A DNA stretch of 64,000 nucleotides, from contig NC_064435.1 of the NCBI RefSeq assembly GCF_023343835.1, forward strand, positions 85,133,788 through 85,197,787, in the 5' to 3' direction. The notes under the pieces are model-generated. The model saw only the letters and a list, made by a program, of their open reading frames with translations. It made no database searches and had not been told where the DNA came from. The stretch is from Lagopus muta (taxonomy: Eukaryota > Chordata > Aves > Galliformes > Phasianidae). Shown one piece after another: positions 26,601-39,100 of this stretch (position 1 is the first letter of the stretch; every line of letters starts with the position of its first letter). Position numbers and translations under genes: made by a program.

Positions 26601-28659
26601 GAAGTAAATAAATTCAGAAGATGAATTGTGGGTATGAAGGCTTCCTTTGTAAAGATTTTTTTTTCCCCCAGATTTCTTAAAGTTCAAATAAGTTTGAGGT
26701 GAAAGACTGGAGGCTTGTCTTACTGTAACTGACACATTCTACCCGCTCTTAAGCAGGAAGTGCATCGGCACCTACAAGAGCCCTTGCTCTGTTTGAAAGT
26801 GGAGAACTAAGGCCCACCACAGCCACATTTAGAGGGAGAAGTAGCAGGCACGCCTATGAAGTCTTGTCCAAAGACTAACATGGTTACATGGAGCTAAAGA
26901 GTGTATCTGTCTCAGAGACCTCTCACCAATTAATTTGGATTTCTGCAGCCCCTGACTTTTAGATGTTTGGTGATGAAGCAGACTTTGGTGGGTTTTTCCC
27001 TTAATCCGAGACTGACTAGGTCAAAAATAATGGTACTGTAAGCTAATATTTAAACATATTTGGGGCTTATCACAGCAAAGTTGGCACACTGAACTGGGAA
27101 AAGGAGTTTGTTTTCCTCAAGTGGAGAGAAGGAGATAATTGTTCTGTGTGCATATCTGCATGCTTGAGCACTGTTGTAGTTGCAGTTTTCTCTTTACTCT
27201 TTGGCACTGTGTCAAGCTTATTTGTTCTCATAATTTTTGACTGGGCTTTAGGGGAAAAAAAAAACACACAAACACAAACTCCCAAAGCCCAGTCATCATT
27301 CACAGTATGCAGAATGTAAATTCATCCAGTCATCATTCACAGTATGCAGAATGTAAATTCATCCATAACTGTACTATTTTCAAAGCTACTCTTAACGTAT
27401 TTGCTTGGTTTTGCTAAATGTAGTGTATTTAATATAAATAATACAAAGAATCTGTGCCTTGGGACCCTTACATCTAGTAGTATGGTGGCATGAAGTAATA
27501 AACTGGTTTAGAAGAGCATTTCCTTGTTGTCTGCAGGATACACTTGGAATAATAGTTGGATGTAAACTTTTGGTGCACACCTTATGTAACCTTACTAGTC
27601 AATAGGCTGCATGTTTTGAGCAGAACTGGGGAACTGCTCAATTTGAAAAGGCTCGGTATCTGATTAGCAAGGCTGAGGGGTGCTTTGAATGGTTGCATTT
27701 TATTTTAATCCTAATATATTCCTTTCACTTGTTTTAAAAATCCAACAATAATAGATGCAATGAACACTAGTAATGCCATGTTCACAAGTTATTAGGAAAA
27801 CGCAAACATTCAGAAGAATTGCAATTCTAGCAGCTTCAGCTCATACATGAAGCATTTCAAGGCATGACACCTTTTTCATCTACACACTGCTGAACAAACG
27901 TGTTCCTAGTTTCAACTTCTCCATCCCACTCTGCAAGGAGCTCAGCACTGGTCACTTTTTCATGTCAAATCTCTTTTGAAGATTTTGGTAGCAGAACTGG
28001 AAGTTTTTTTGTATGCAACTTGTTGCTACTTGCTTATATGCCATCCCTCAAGTAAAATGCTAACATTTCTGCTGAGTATTAGCACTTCACAATTAAGTGT
28101 TGTTGTTTCTCAGTTATTTTATGTCCTGGTAACATGAACTATTTCCATTTCATGTATGTGGAATGTTATTGATATGTGTTTCATATCCAGAGGCCTGTAC
28201 ATCTACACATTTAGCAAGAATAAGGTAGCGTTTGTGTTGTATGTCCAAAGCTAGGTTTGCTAGTAGAACTTACACATGTACATTTTTGCTGAGGTTATTT
28301 AAGTTGTCAAGTTACAGAGCCAGCATACAACTCACCTCTGTAAATTGAATCATAAGCTTACTCTGTCCCTGTTGGGGCTTACCTCAGCACAGCCCCTGCC
28401 CTGGGTAGCAATCGTTGCCTGTCACACCGCACCCTGGGCTATCAGTCATCTCTGAATGGAGACCAGAGAAGGTCCCAGGATTGGCAGGAGTGTATCTGTG
28501 TAGGGCAAAGATGTCTTCCTTATCCTAGATTAAGCAAGATTTTACTGTACCGCATATTTTCGTGAGACATCTGTGCTCTCCTTTTCCTTCCACAGGAAAT
28601 GGACAGGTGTGTCTGGTTTTAATTCTTACTTGATACTGTGTCCTGTAGACAGACCTTCT
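17684..28659. other. Intergenic DNA, no gene seen
   Basis: Eleven kilobases of A+T-rich DNA carry only short chance frames (under about 105 codons). Small features seen are an 11-bp duplication (GGATAAATCTT twice, 18130-18151), T-runs near 24098-24120, an A-run near 26390-26401 and a 37-bp tandem duplication listed separately. No RNA gene or coding exon was recognised. Undetected conserved elements or noncoding transcripts are possible. Confidence 0.5.
27289..27364. repeat. 37-bp perfect tandem duplication
   Basis: A 37-base unit beginning CCAGTCATCATTCACAGTAT is present twice head to tail without a mismatch (27289-27325 and 27326-27362). The perfect identity in non-coding DNA implies a recent duplication, or a variable-number locus with two copies in this haplotype. 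Confidence 0.97.
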
Positions 28660-29690
28660 CTAGGGAAGATCATGAAGGGGAAATGGTAGAAGAGAGTAGA
28701 AAATGGAATTGGGTAGACAGTCACAGCCAGAGGATTGCAGTCAATGTCCAGGTGGAGGCCAGTGTTGAATGGTGTCTCCCAGAAGTCTTTCTTGCAGTCA
28801 GTGCTCTTCATCATCTTTATCAATGAGCTGGGTAGGGGGATTGCTTGTACTCTCCACAAGTTTTCTGATGACACACACCAAGCTGAGTGGTGCAGTTGAT
28901 AAAGCAGAAGGAAGGAATGCCATCCAAAAGAACCTGGACATGCCTGAAAAGTGAGCCCTCAAGAACCTAATGAGGTTCAACTATGCCAAGTGCAAGGTGT
29001 TGCATTTGGGTTGTAGCAATCCCAGTTATGTGCACTGTCTAGGAGAACTCACTGAGTGCACCCCTCCAGAGAAGAACTAAAGGGTCCTGTTGGATGAAAA
29101 TCTTTGTGTGAGCCAACAATGTGTGCTTGTAGCCTGGAAAGCCAATTGTATCCTGGGCTGGAGGTAATTGTCCTCCTCTACTCTGCCCTTGTGAGGTCTG
29201 GAGTACAGGGGGCCACCAGCACAAGAAATATGTGTAGCTGTTGGAGCAGGCCCAGAAAATGGCCACAGAGATGATCAGAGGAACATCTTTCCTACAGAGA
29301 CAGACTGAGGGAGCAGGGATTGTTCAATCTGGTGAAGAGAAGGCTCAGAGTCACCTCACTGCAGCCTTCCAGTACTTGAAGAGAGCTTAAAAATAGGAGA
29401 GACACCAACTTTTTACACATTGCATTAGTAATAGTACTAGGGAGAATGGTTTTAACTAAGAGAGTGGAAATTTTGATGATATCTGGGAGGAAATTACTGG
29501 GATTACTGGGAGGAAATTCTTTACTCAAAAGGATGGTGTGGCATGGGAGCTGGTTACCCAGTGAAGCTGTGGATGCCCCATCCCCAGAAGCATTCAAGGC
29601 TAGGTTGGATGAGACCCTGGCAGCCTGATCTAGTTGGTGACAATCCTGCCTCTGGCGGGGGGGATTGAAAATGGATTGTCTTTAAGGACA
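28660..29690 (+). mobile_element. Decayed CR1 LINE copy 1
   Basis: The plus-strand CR1 starts inside the reverse-transcriptase domain. The reading around 28800 gives a LFIIFINELGRGIACTL-like segment followed by a KFSDDT-like segment, both hallmark CR1 residues. Later segments correspond to the LFNLVKRRLRVTS-like stretch near 29320 and the EAFKARLDE motif near 29590-29616. Many frameshifts and stops are present. Its terminal sequence runs directly into a second CR1 segment near 29.69 kb. The exact junction is uncertain. Confidence 0.85.
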
Positions 29691-30890
29691 GTCAGTTTCT
29701 GGGACAGTCACAGTGCAGGCAATATTGGAAGTCATTTATTGGCACATGAAGAAGAAGGTAGTAATTGGGAAAGGTCAGCATGGATTTACAAGTGTAAATT
29801 GTGCCAAACCTCCTATGATCAAATGAGTTCACTGTGGATGAGAGGAAAGCAGAGGTCTATCTTGAGTTTAGCAAGGCTTTTTGTGCAGTCTCACACAGAA
29901 TCCTTGTATTCAATTTCAGATGTTTCAGTTTGGATGGGCAAAATTCCAACCAGATTGATGTTCAGAATCATACTGTGCCTGAAAGTTGGTTGCAAATTGA
30001 ATTCTACAGGGATTGTCCTGCCTGATGTCTTTGTCAATGACCTAGATGCAAAGGCAGGATGCAGTACTTTCAGGCTATCAATGATGATACCAAATGGATG
30101 GTGTAGTTGATGTGCTTGAGATCCGGCCTGCCATTCAGAGAGATTCATGTTTGCTAGAGGATAGGGCCAACAGGAGCCCCATGAAATTCAGTATGGACAA
30201 ATGTAGCGTCCTGCATCTCAGATGGGCAAGGACCCTGCACAGGCTTATAAGGCATGGCTGGCTTGGTAACAGCTCTGCTGGAAAGGGCATGCAAGGCCTT
30301 ATGTTGGGCTGAGTGTGAGTTAGTGGCAAAGCCTGGCAGCAGTGAAAGTGCATTAAACCATATGAACAGCAGCACAGGTGGCAGATGAAGGGAATTGGTA
30401 ATTCCCTTTCACTCAGTGCTCATTAGATCACATCTGGCAGAGTGAGTCCAGTCTTGACTTCCCCAGCATATGAAAGCTTTTGATAAACCCTAATGAATCC
30501 ATTGGAAGAACAGAAAGATGGCTGGGGGTTGAAGCATGAAATCTAAGAGCAGAGGCTCAGGCAATGGGGCTTGTCCAGCCCACAGAAGAGAACGGCAACT
30601 TTCCAGTTGCTAAGTGGAGGTTACTGAGAAGATAGGGTTGGGCTCTGTGCCAAAGAATGAGAGATGAAGGTCATAAATAATCAGGGAGGCTTGGGCTACG
30701 TAAAGGAAAAGGAAAAAAGAAAAGATACTATGTGGACAATTAGGCAATGAAATGGTTGACGTAGTGGGGTTTTGCAGTCTCTGAATGGAGGATTTTAAGA
30801 CTAAACTGTACAAAGACATAAACAACCTGGTCTGGGATTTGGTGAACTCCCAGAGTCCCTTACACTCAGTTATTTTACGATAACCTTTAA
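29691..30890 (+). mobile_element. Decayed CR1 LINE copy 2
   Basis: A second plus-strand CR1 copy restarts at an upstream portion of the reverse transcriptase. A QHGFTS-like motif lies near 29788 and VYLEFSKAFCAVSH (family usual: VYLDFSKAFDTVSH) near 29855-29900. VNDLDAKAG follows near 30032-30058. More 3' CR1 sequence continues to about 30.88 kb. It is a dead copy. Open frames of 60-158 codons across it are remnants, not genes. It ends only about 0.2 kb from the RBM24 polyadenylation signal. Confidence 0.8.
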
Positions 30891-31082
30891 GATGGATCTT
30901 CTCCATTTTCTCTGTAGAGTTTCTTCTATTTAATACAGTTTACAGTTTGTAGACTTGAAGACACTGCAATGATCAGCCCACAGACCAAGAAAATTATATA
31001 AAAGGTTGGCCCCAAATTTTAGCTAGACATGATCTAAGACAGTTTGAGCAAAGACATCAAGAGACAAGATGCGACGACATCT

Positions 31083-31088
31083 TTTATT
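31083..31088 (-). terminator. RBM24: Distal polyadenylation signal AATAAA
   Basis: The sense strand reads CAATAAAAGATG, and a GT/T-rich stretch follows about 30 bases further on (TTGATGTCTTTGCTC). This is a good cleavage context about 1.76 kb after the stop codon. The resulting 3' UTR length is similar to what is expected for RBM24 mRNAs. Confidence 0.7.
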
Positions 31089-31763
31089 GTTTTTAATATG
31101 AGTGAATTGATTAAAAGATCTGAAATGTTGTAAAGCAATATACATACTGAATAAATAATATGCACAGAAGAGTCATGTCTACATTGTAACACTGGCTAGT
31201 ACTCAGAATACTTAAAATAAATCCAGTGACATTGGATAAAAGTCCATAAAAATGCTATCCTGTCTTCCCTTGTATGAAATTGTTCAAGTATAAAAAAATC
31301 CAATACAGTGTAAAATATTAAATTCCATTTCGGTCAAGAATAAAAATTGCAAGTATTGTAGTTTCACAGGACAATGTAAAGCAGCATTTCCTAGCAAAGG
31401 GAAAAATAGTCAGTCTACATACAGATGAGTGAGAAAACTGCACTAATGTACTTGAGAGGTCTACATGAAGAACTATTAGAGGGAAAAAGAATGAACTAGC
31501 AATATTTAATGTAAAAACCTAAAAAAAAAAGTGTTAATTTAAGAGTACCCTCATACAGTGCACATACTGAATTTAAATAAATCCAAGTCAACATCCTTAG
31601 TTAATTAGGTTAATATTTAATATGCTACATCTAAGTCTACTAAATAATTTATGCCATGAGATGAATACATAATTATACAGTGTCACATCTAAAGTTGCTT
31701 TCTTTAGAGCACAGCATAGTAAAACTTTCAAAATAAATATTTCTTTTTAAATAGCATAACAAT

Positions 31764-31771
31764 TAAGGCAC
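31764..31771 (-). promoter_or_regulatory. RBM24: miR-124 8-mer seed match
   Basis: The sense strand of the RBM24 3' UTR reads GTGCCTTA here, a perfect 8-mer complement of the miR-124 seed. Such a site would fit silencing of a muscle regulator in neurons. Seed matches this short also occur by chance, and conservation was not tested. Confidence 0.3.
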
Positions 31772-31968
31772 AGTATAAATCACATACCATTAACCCTTCA
31801 AGAACTGCAGTCTTGGTAACAAAAGTTGCCTTGTGTAATGTACGTTCACTAATAAATATTTTAAATATAGTCCTGAAATAGATATTAAAATCGTACAAAT
31901 GGTTTCAGAAAAGAAAATTCCCTTAAAACAGTTCTTAAAAGTTTTAATTCATTAAGCTTCTTCCTGCC

Positions 31969-31974
31969 TTTATT
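31969..31974 (-). terminator. RBM24: Possible proximal polyadenylation signal
   Basis: A second sense-strand AATAAA lies about 875 bases after the stop codon. If used it would halve the 3' UTR and remove the miR-124 seed match. There is no direct evidence for use. Confidence 0.35.
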
Positions 31975-32848
31975 CACAAGTTACGAATAGATGCAATAAA
32001 TAGAAAGAGAAGGCTGTTGTAGTAAAGGGCTGATCCTATTTTAGAATCAGAATAGCTGACACCAGCAGTTAAAGTTTCCCAAAAGTGAAACAGGATGGGG
32101 CGAGGGATTAGGATGTGACAAGCTCATCACATGAGCATGAGTGATGTGTTCTGTCCAGAACTGTCTGTGTTATTGATTGTCTCTACAGCTGTTGCACCCC
32201 TTACTTCCACATCACTTGCTCCATAGTTCCACTCATCCAGAGGACAGATAAGAAAATAACTTTGGTGCCTGTCCGCCATCTTACTAGCAGGCCATCTTCC
32301 TTGGGTTGTTCGATGCCCGTTAGTGAAACGGTGGGAAGATGCCATCTCACGAAGACAGCTTCTGAAAGCTACACAGGACAATCAGTGCTTTAAGCTTGTT
32401 TCCTCTTAAATGGATAAAGGTTACATATTGCTGACTCAGTTTTTTCCCCTGGTTCGAACTTTTTGAATACCACTTTCTCACTTATAAAAGGCAGTTTTGC
32501 TTCCCTGATACTGTAAAAATACACCTTTGCTTTTTTGGTTCTCGTTTCTTTTAAAATACAAAGTCCCATTGCTACTCCTGCCACTCTTTCATGACAGTAC
32601 AGTATGTTTTCCCCATTTTCTTCTGGATCGATACTTGAAACTAGCCATGCCGCACTACCCCTCCCCTCTAACAACAAGATTTGGATGCATACTGTATGAA
32701 GACAGTGGAATAAAAACTCTTTAGTTTCGCAATAGCGTCGCTTTCCTTAAAGCTCCTTAGTTAACATCAATCGTCTCTGATTAACTACTTATACTGGAAG
32801 GCCAAAAAGAGGAAGAGAAAGAACGAGCTTCCCTCGGGAGTCCGTCTG

Positions 32849-33179
32849 CTATTGCATACGATCCGTCTGCAGCTGTTGGGGTTGGTACTGGCCAAAAGCC
32901 GCAGCCGCCGCAGCCGCCGTCCCCGGTGCCGCTGCGGTGATGGGCTGCTGCACCGCGTAGCCGTAGCCCCCCGCCGCCACGTAGCCGGCAGCGGCGGCTG
33001 GAGAGGCGGCGTACGGGTATTGCTCATAGGCGGCCGCCGCCGCCGAGTACTGGGCGTAGGCAGCTCCGGTGTAATCGATGTAAGGCGTAGTGGAAGCGGC
33101 AGCTGCTGCGGGTTGAACGTGGGGAATTACCACTCCGGGCTGCACAAAAGCCTGTGGATAGACATAGTGAGCTGGGATC
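32849..33179 (-). CDS. RBM24: RBM24 coding exon 4
   Basis: The terminal coding exon runs from the acceptor TTTCAACAG|GATCCC to TAG at 32851-32849. It supplies one base of Gly116 and residues 117-225: the [15 protein letters not shown] segment and then the low-complexity Ala/Tyr/Gln tail. A polypyrimidine tract (CTCCCTCTCCCATCTTTC) precedes the acceptor, with a CTGAC branch-point-like motif upstream of it. Confidence 0.96.
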
Positions 33180-36100
33180 CTGTTGAAAGATGGGAGAGGG
33201 AGTCAGAGGTGGTAGGCGAGTTAGCGCCTAAGCGTCGTATCCATACTCCGAAGTCAGACAAACTCAATTTAGTTGTTGTTATGTGCATAGGGTTGCCACA
33301 ATAACTGGGTGGAACAGACCGGTTATCAGTTGGTTGGCCTGAAAACATGAGTTGCTCTGAAGCACAGCCTTATAGCCGAGTTAAAGAGGAGCGTTTAATG
33401 TTGCTTGAGGATGTTACGTGGGATGTTATCAAAGCCTTTAGAAGGCCCAGGATTACTGATGTCAGTTTAAGGCAACTCTGAAGGAGGAGGCTCGATTGCA
33501 GCATTTGTTTTTCAAAACACCTCAAGTGGTTTTCGTGATCCTGCTTGTCGCCGAACTACTTGCCTCTTAGTGAAATTATTTCCTGTGAGTACTGTTATTA
33601 TTAGTAACACGGCGGTTTGACAGCCTCGCTGTTTGACAATGGCCAATAAGGCAACAAAACAGCTTAGCCCTGTTTACGTAAAGTGTTCTGGGGGGAGCAG
33701 GGAAGAAAGGTGTATTGTGGCAACCCTACTTAAGTTGCTATGCAGACTCAGCACACATTAATTTCTCTGCAACCTCAGTCACCCTTATTAAAAATAAGAA
33801 TAAAAACAAAAACAAAAAACAAAAACAAAAAAAAACCAACACAGGCGACAAAAGAGTTTAAATAAAGTTCACAAGTGTGGTAAACACAGCAAGAATCACA
33901 CTTTCCAAACGAACTATAGTGCAGCTCACTCCGTCACAAGAGGCCATTGAGGGAAGCTACATGGATGCTATTAAAATCCATAACAGTGACTCCTAAGTAC
34001 ATGTGCATCACACTTTTAAAAAGTTCATAAGGACACAAGGGTCAAACCTGTTTGATTATCAGGCCACTGCTGTCCTGTTTTGTGCCAGCTTGTTTATTTC
34101 TATGCAAGACATACAGCATAGAGTTTTTTGGAAGGTGGGAATAGGATTAAGTCTAAATAGATCTGGTGCTTAACAAAAGCAAAAAAAAAAACCACAAAAA
34201 CAACAACCAAACAAGCAAACAAAAAGACCAAACAAATGTATGGCTTAAGCAATAACCATTCTGAACAAATCAGTACACACACTTTCTTCACATCTTCTCC
34301 ACAAGAGAAGTGTACACACAAATTCATCTCAAAATTGTGTTTGATCACATAATACAGTTTATTAAAATGATGCATCTGATATAATTTTCATTTAAAATCC
34401 ATAGCTCTGTCTCACATCTGGATTTTCACTGAGAAGTCCTTCACATTCCGAACTCATTTCCAGAAAGTGAGTTTTATATAAAACTGCTTGTGCAAATTTA
34501 CAGCTATTTAGTAATGAAATTTACCTTTACAGACAACTCTGAAGACTGCACCAGCCTTTTAGTGCACTGTAGCATAGATGCAACCTGCAATAGTACACAG
34601 TGTCCTCCAATTGTAAGTTTTAATGGAAAGCTTTTTTGCTTTTTTAATTTTTAAAATGACATCAAGATTTACCTAAATGGTCAACAAGGAAGCATTTCAA
34701 TCAGAAGGGGCACTGTCACCTAGATTCATAGCAAAGAAATAGTATAAAATACATGAAAACTGGACTTTGGAACAGCCTGGTTTTCTTTCTTAAGAAGAAG
34801 AAGAGCTCAGTGGCGTGAATAGGAACACTGCACTCATAAAAACCCAGCGTGTCAATGGACTTCACTTCCTACTGTATGAAGGGAGAAATGGAAAAAAAAA
34901 AAGAGAGAATGACAAATAGGGATGGGAAAGGAAAGAAAGCATAAGATAAAACAGTAAGTTGGGTTTTTAAAACTCACCTAATTTATGATGTGATTAGCCA
35001 GAACTGCATTTGAAGCATATTTAAGCTGGCTCTGTGCATTTAAATACACATCATTACCTGAGCTCCCCATACAAGATGGATGAGCAAGAGCATGCGTTTC
35101 GTATTGGTCACCAGCCAAGGAAAATTTCAATAAATATAACATCATGTTTTTAAGTATTAAATAAAGAGGAATGAAAACGACTTTAAAGAGAGCCCCTTCT
35201 GCATCATGTAAGAGCCCATTCAACATCACATCACAAGACTTTTTATGTACGGCATTTATGAAATAGAATAGTCCTAACAGAAATGGTTCAGCAAGAAGGC
35301 TTATCTAAGTGCTCGTGTTGTCTGCAACTGATGTTACTAGAATTTTCTTAGGACTTTAGGACACTCGATCGGATCCTTGAACAAGACAGAAAGATACATG
35401 TGCTCCCACTTAAACTCTTATGACTTGTTTCATTAAGCCAAGAAACTAACAGGTGGTGAAGTTATGAAACATGACCCGTTTGCCACATCTTACCCTACAA
35501 CAAACATAAACCCCAGGCAGGCTCCTCACCACCGTGCCATTTCACACGTGGTGATTGACAGCGTAAGCTGCACTGGGGCTATTTTTGATCATCTGTCATG
35601 CTACAACTGTTTTGAGTCGACTGAAACGGCTTTATATGGCCAAAGTCAATTTCTACCTACTGCAGAGGCCAGCACGTGCAGAGCCTGGCCATTCAGAACC
35701 CAACTGCTTTTAGTGCTCTGCCAGGTCAAAAGTTGAAAAAGCAATGCCTAATAGTGCTGGATATCCTTAGTGTCAATAATTTTAAATAAAAGCTGCTGCT
35801 TTGTTCTTGAAAGTAAGAGTGTGGGAATTGCACATGGTTTGAGCTTTCTTTCCTGACAGTAGTTTTAATTTTGGAACACCTATTTGTTGTTTTAAGCTCT
35901 TGCACTAAAGGAAAAGGAAAGCCACATTTAACTTTAGCAACAACTATAGCTTTGGGATATTCAAAATGAAATGACTCCACGCTGCCGTGTGCCTTACAAC
36001 TTCCCCTGTTGTTATAACAGAAGATGTGTTTTTAACTAAGATCTCCCAGAATAATCCTACAAGCAATAATAAGGCGACAGCTAATTGTTTTTAAGGAAAG

Positions 36101-39100
36101 GACAGTTTAGACTAATGCAGAGAGCTGTGTCATGCGGAAATTCAGCCTTAGTAACACATAATTGAAATCTCAACGCTACACTATTGAGAAGGTGGTTATT
36201 TAACTTTGAATGACATGTTTTGCTTCAGACCATGGTAAGGTTTGGTGAGCATCACTACCGAGTAGAATTTAGTCAATGAACAGCTTTCCTGATAATAAAA
36301 ATAGGTCACAGAAGCATCAAGGCATCCCCTTAAGGTGCTCCCTTTTGAATTTGCGTCTGGTAACAGCAAGAGGACATTTAGCAATCTGCAGGTTCACTTC
36401 TGACTGTTCTGGCTTCATTCCCTAGAGCCTGGTTAGCAGTAGTCTGATACTACACAGGTCTCCCGACCACAGACTAAAAGAGGGCTTCTCCTTCTCTCTT
36501 AGGGAAGGCAGAATTGCCTGGCTGGAGACAGAACTATAGGAGACAGTAACAAGCAGGCAGTATCAGCTCACCATTTGATAGCAGCCTTATCAACTTGAGA
36601 TTTAACTCTGGTCTTACTAGAAAGAGTGGGAATGGGAATGCCCTCATTTTGATTGAGGCACTACAAGTTCTAGAAAAAAATAAGGGGACAAACTCTGACA
36701 GAACAAGTCATGTCCTACACCGGTCCCTATGCATAACCCCATATTTTTCCTCCATAATAGTAAAATAAAAATTATGTAAGCAAAATGAGAAAATCTGTTT
36801 TAGGAGACAGAGTTATTTTTCCCTCTCCTTAAATTCCTATTGAGTTCAGGGGTAGTATTTCAATAAGCAATTCTGAAAACAGAGCTGTAGATAACCAGTC
36901 CTGTGACCAAACAGCTCCCTTCATGCAGTGAAGCTAACCTAGTTGCTAGCTCCTTCCGCTGCAATAAAAGCTGTATTTAATTTGGAATACTGTATTTCTG
37001 CATCCTTTCAGTAAAGTAATTTGACATACTCCAGTTATCTTCAGTTTCTTGCTTGTTAGGTGGGCAATCATGACAAAACACTGTTGACCATCCTGGAGTA
37101 TGGCAGCACCTTACTAATCTGCATTCTGATTGATAGGGAAAAACAAAATAAAACTTTTGCAGCTTCTATGGAAGAGTTAGCAGAGGGTTGGTAATGAATC
37201 ATTACTACAATCCATTTAACAGAGCATATTAGTAAAATGTATTTTTTTTTTTTTAAGTGCAACTGCATGGGAGGATGAGAGGTTTTAAGGTGTGCAATCC
37301 ATGCAGCATCATCTGAGAGTGAGCTCTTAATAAATGTAGATTCAAGCACTGAAACAGCCCAGCAGAATTGTCAAGGTATATAGAGAATGTTTTCATTTAT
37401 CCTAATGAATGCTGTCCTTCCTAATTTGAAGTACATCCCTTAGAAAATACACAGGCCATTGGAAATTCCCAGGGGGAAGCAGGTTTAGTAATCTCCTTTG
37501 TCTGTACATAGCAAAAGAAAGGCAAAAAGCAAGGATTAAAAATGACTAATTTGATATATACACGACCCTGGTACCAACATTCCTCTCCTCAGATTTATAT
37601 ACTTTGCATTAGAAATAAAACCTTATTCAGCCTGCTGGAAGAATTCCCCTGACCTAAGCAAGATTTCAGTGATCTATTGTTGGCTCGGGGTAGGGAAAGC
37701 AAGAAGGAGCCCTCCACTTGCACAGTGCTTTCAGCAACAGATTGCACAGGTTCTCCTTTTCTGTTATGCTCAGCAAATACTCTCTCCACGGCTGCTCCCT
37801 GGGCAGTTCACTGGTTCCTCTTTGCAGCAGGGCTGTAGCAGCTCTGCAGACCACGCACTCCACCTCCTGCCCTCCTCGGTGCTGGCGTCACACACTGAGC
37901 ACCGCGCACACACTGCCGTCTCCTCACACTTCAGAGAAGTCAAACAAAGTACGGCAGAGGAAGAAGAAAAAAAGACAGAAAGTTTTCCACAGCCTCCCCA
38001 GGTGTCTCAGGAGAGCAAACGTTCTCCTCTAAAAGCGCATAAAGCTTCTAGGAAAACTGTTTCCTACAGTTACCTACAGGTTTGATGAAGCAAACTATTG
38101 AGAAGCTATTCCTGCTTCTGGCAGCTGGGTACGCTACATGAAGCTATTCTAGTTGTGACACGTTTTCCCTACTTGATTGTTAGCTTTTTCATTAATTAGC
38201 CAAATGCATTATTTTGCAATGAGTTTCTCAGCCAGTGCGCGTTAGTGAAGTGACGCTGTATCAGAATTTTGAAGCAGACCTCACCTCCTAATTAAATGCC
38301 TACAGGAAGCAAGAGTTAGAGATACTTAGGAACAGTATAGTCGAGTAAAGGAGAAATGTGCTACGTATTAAAGTCAGACCGAAGGAAAAAATCTCCAATT
38401 AGAAAGCCCAACAGGACGCACATTGTTAATAAGGAGCTCCACACCCCTCCTGAGAACAAACCCCCCCCAAAATTATGAACATGCAAGCAATATGTTGATT
38501 CACTTAAAAAAAACCAAGAAGTCACACCATTTAGCACTCACTACAAAATAAGGTTAAAAAAGTCACAAGCTACAGCTTGAAAGCAAGGAAACAAAAAAGG
38601 CCCTTTGCTCCCCATGGCAAAGTCACTCCTCAACAACAAAAACAAAATCAAAATGACCCCCCCCCCCCCAAAAAAAAAAAAACCACTTCACTACAGCTCT
38701 TTCGAGTAAATAAAAGCACACAGTTTAGCTATCAACACCACTTCATTACCGTAATAAATAAATGAAAAAAAGCACACGGAGGTCTATTGACTATATGAAA
38801 AAAACATACATGCATCGTTAATCACCATTTTAGCTTGTTTGTGTTTGAGTCTACTGGTTACAGAGTTTAATTCCAAACAGAACTATTCCACCTCTTATCA
38901 TCATATCCTTCTGATCAGTTATCTTAACTGTAAACGATCCCTGTCAGATTAGAAAGAGATAAATAACATTGAGTCAAGCTGAAAAAAGAGAAACGGGGCA
39001 CAGCAATCTTGCATCAAGTCATACCTCCTTGTTTTATCATAGGGTCATACGGGACCGGGCTGCTTAGGTGGAGGGGACACGTCCCACACAACTTGACTCG

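Larger units (their letters stand above)
31062..32848 (-). other. RBM24: RBM24 3' untranslated region
   Basis: About 1.8 kb follows the TAG stop of RBM24. It is A+T-rich, contains no transposon and holds many ATTTA-type elements on the sense strand, as in labile regulated mRNAs. Its proposed end is set by the distal AATAAA at 31088-31083 and is therefore approximate. Plus-strand open frames here, such as 32527-32724, are chance. Confidence 0.75.

Noticed and set aside
29634-30110. 158-codon plus-strand open frame
   Set aside because: It lies in a decayed CR1 copy. Other frames in the same stretch carry the CR1 reverse-transcriptase motifs, so this is transposon debris.
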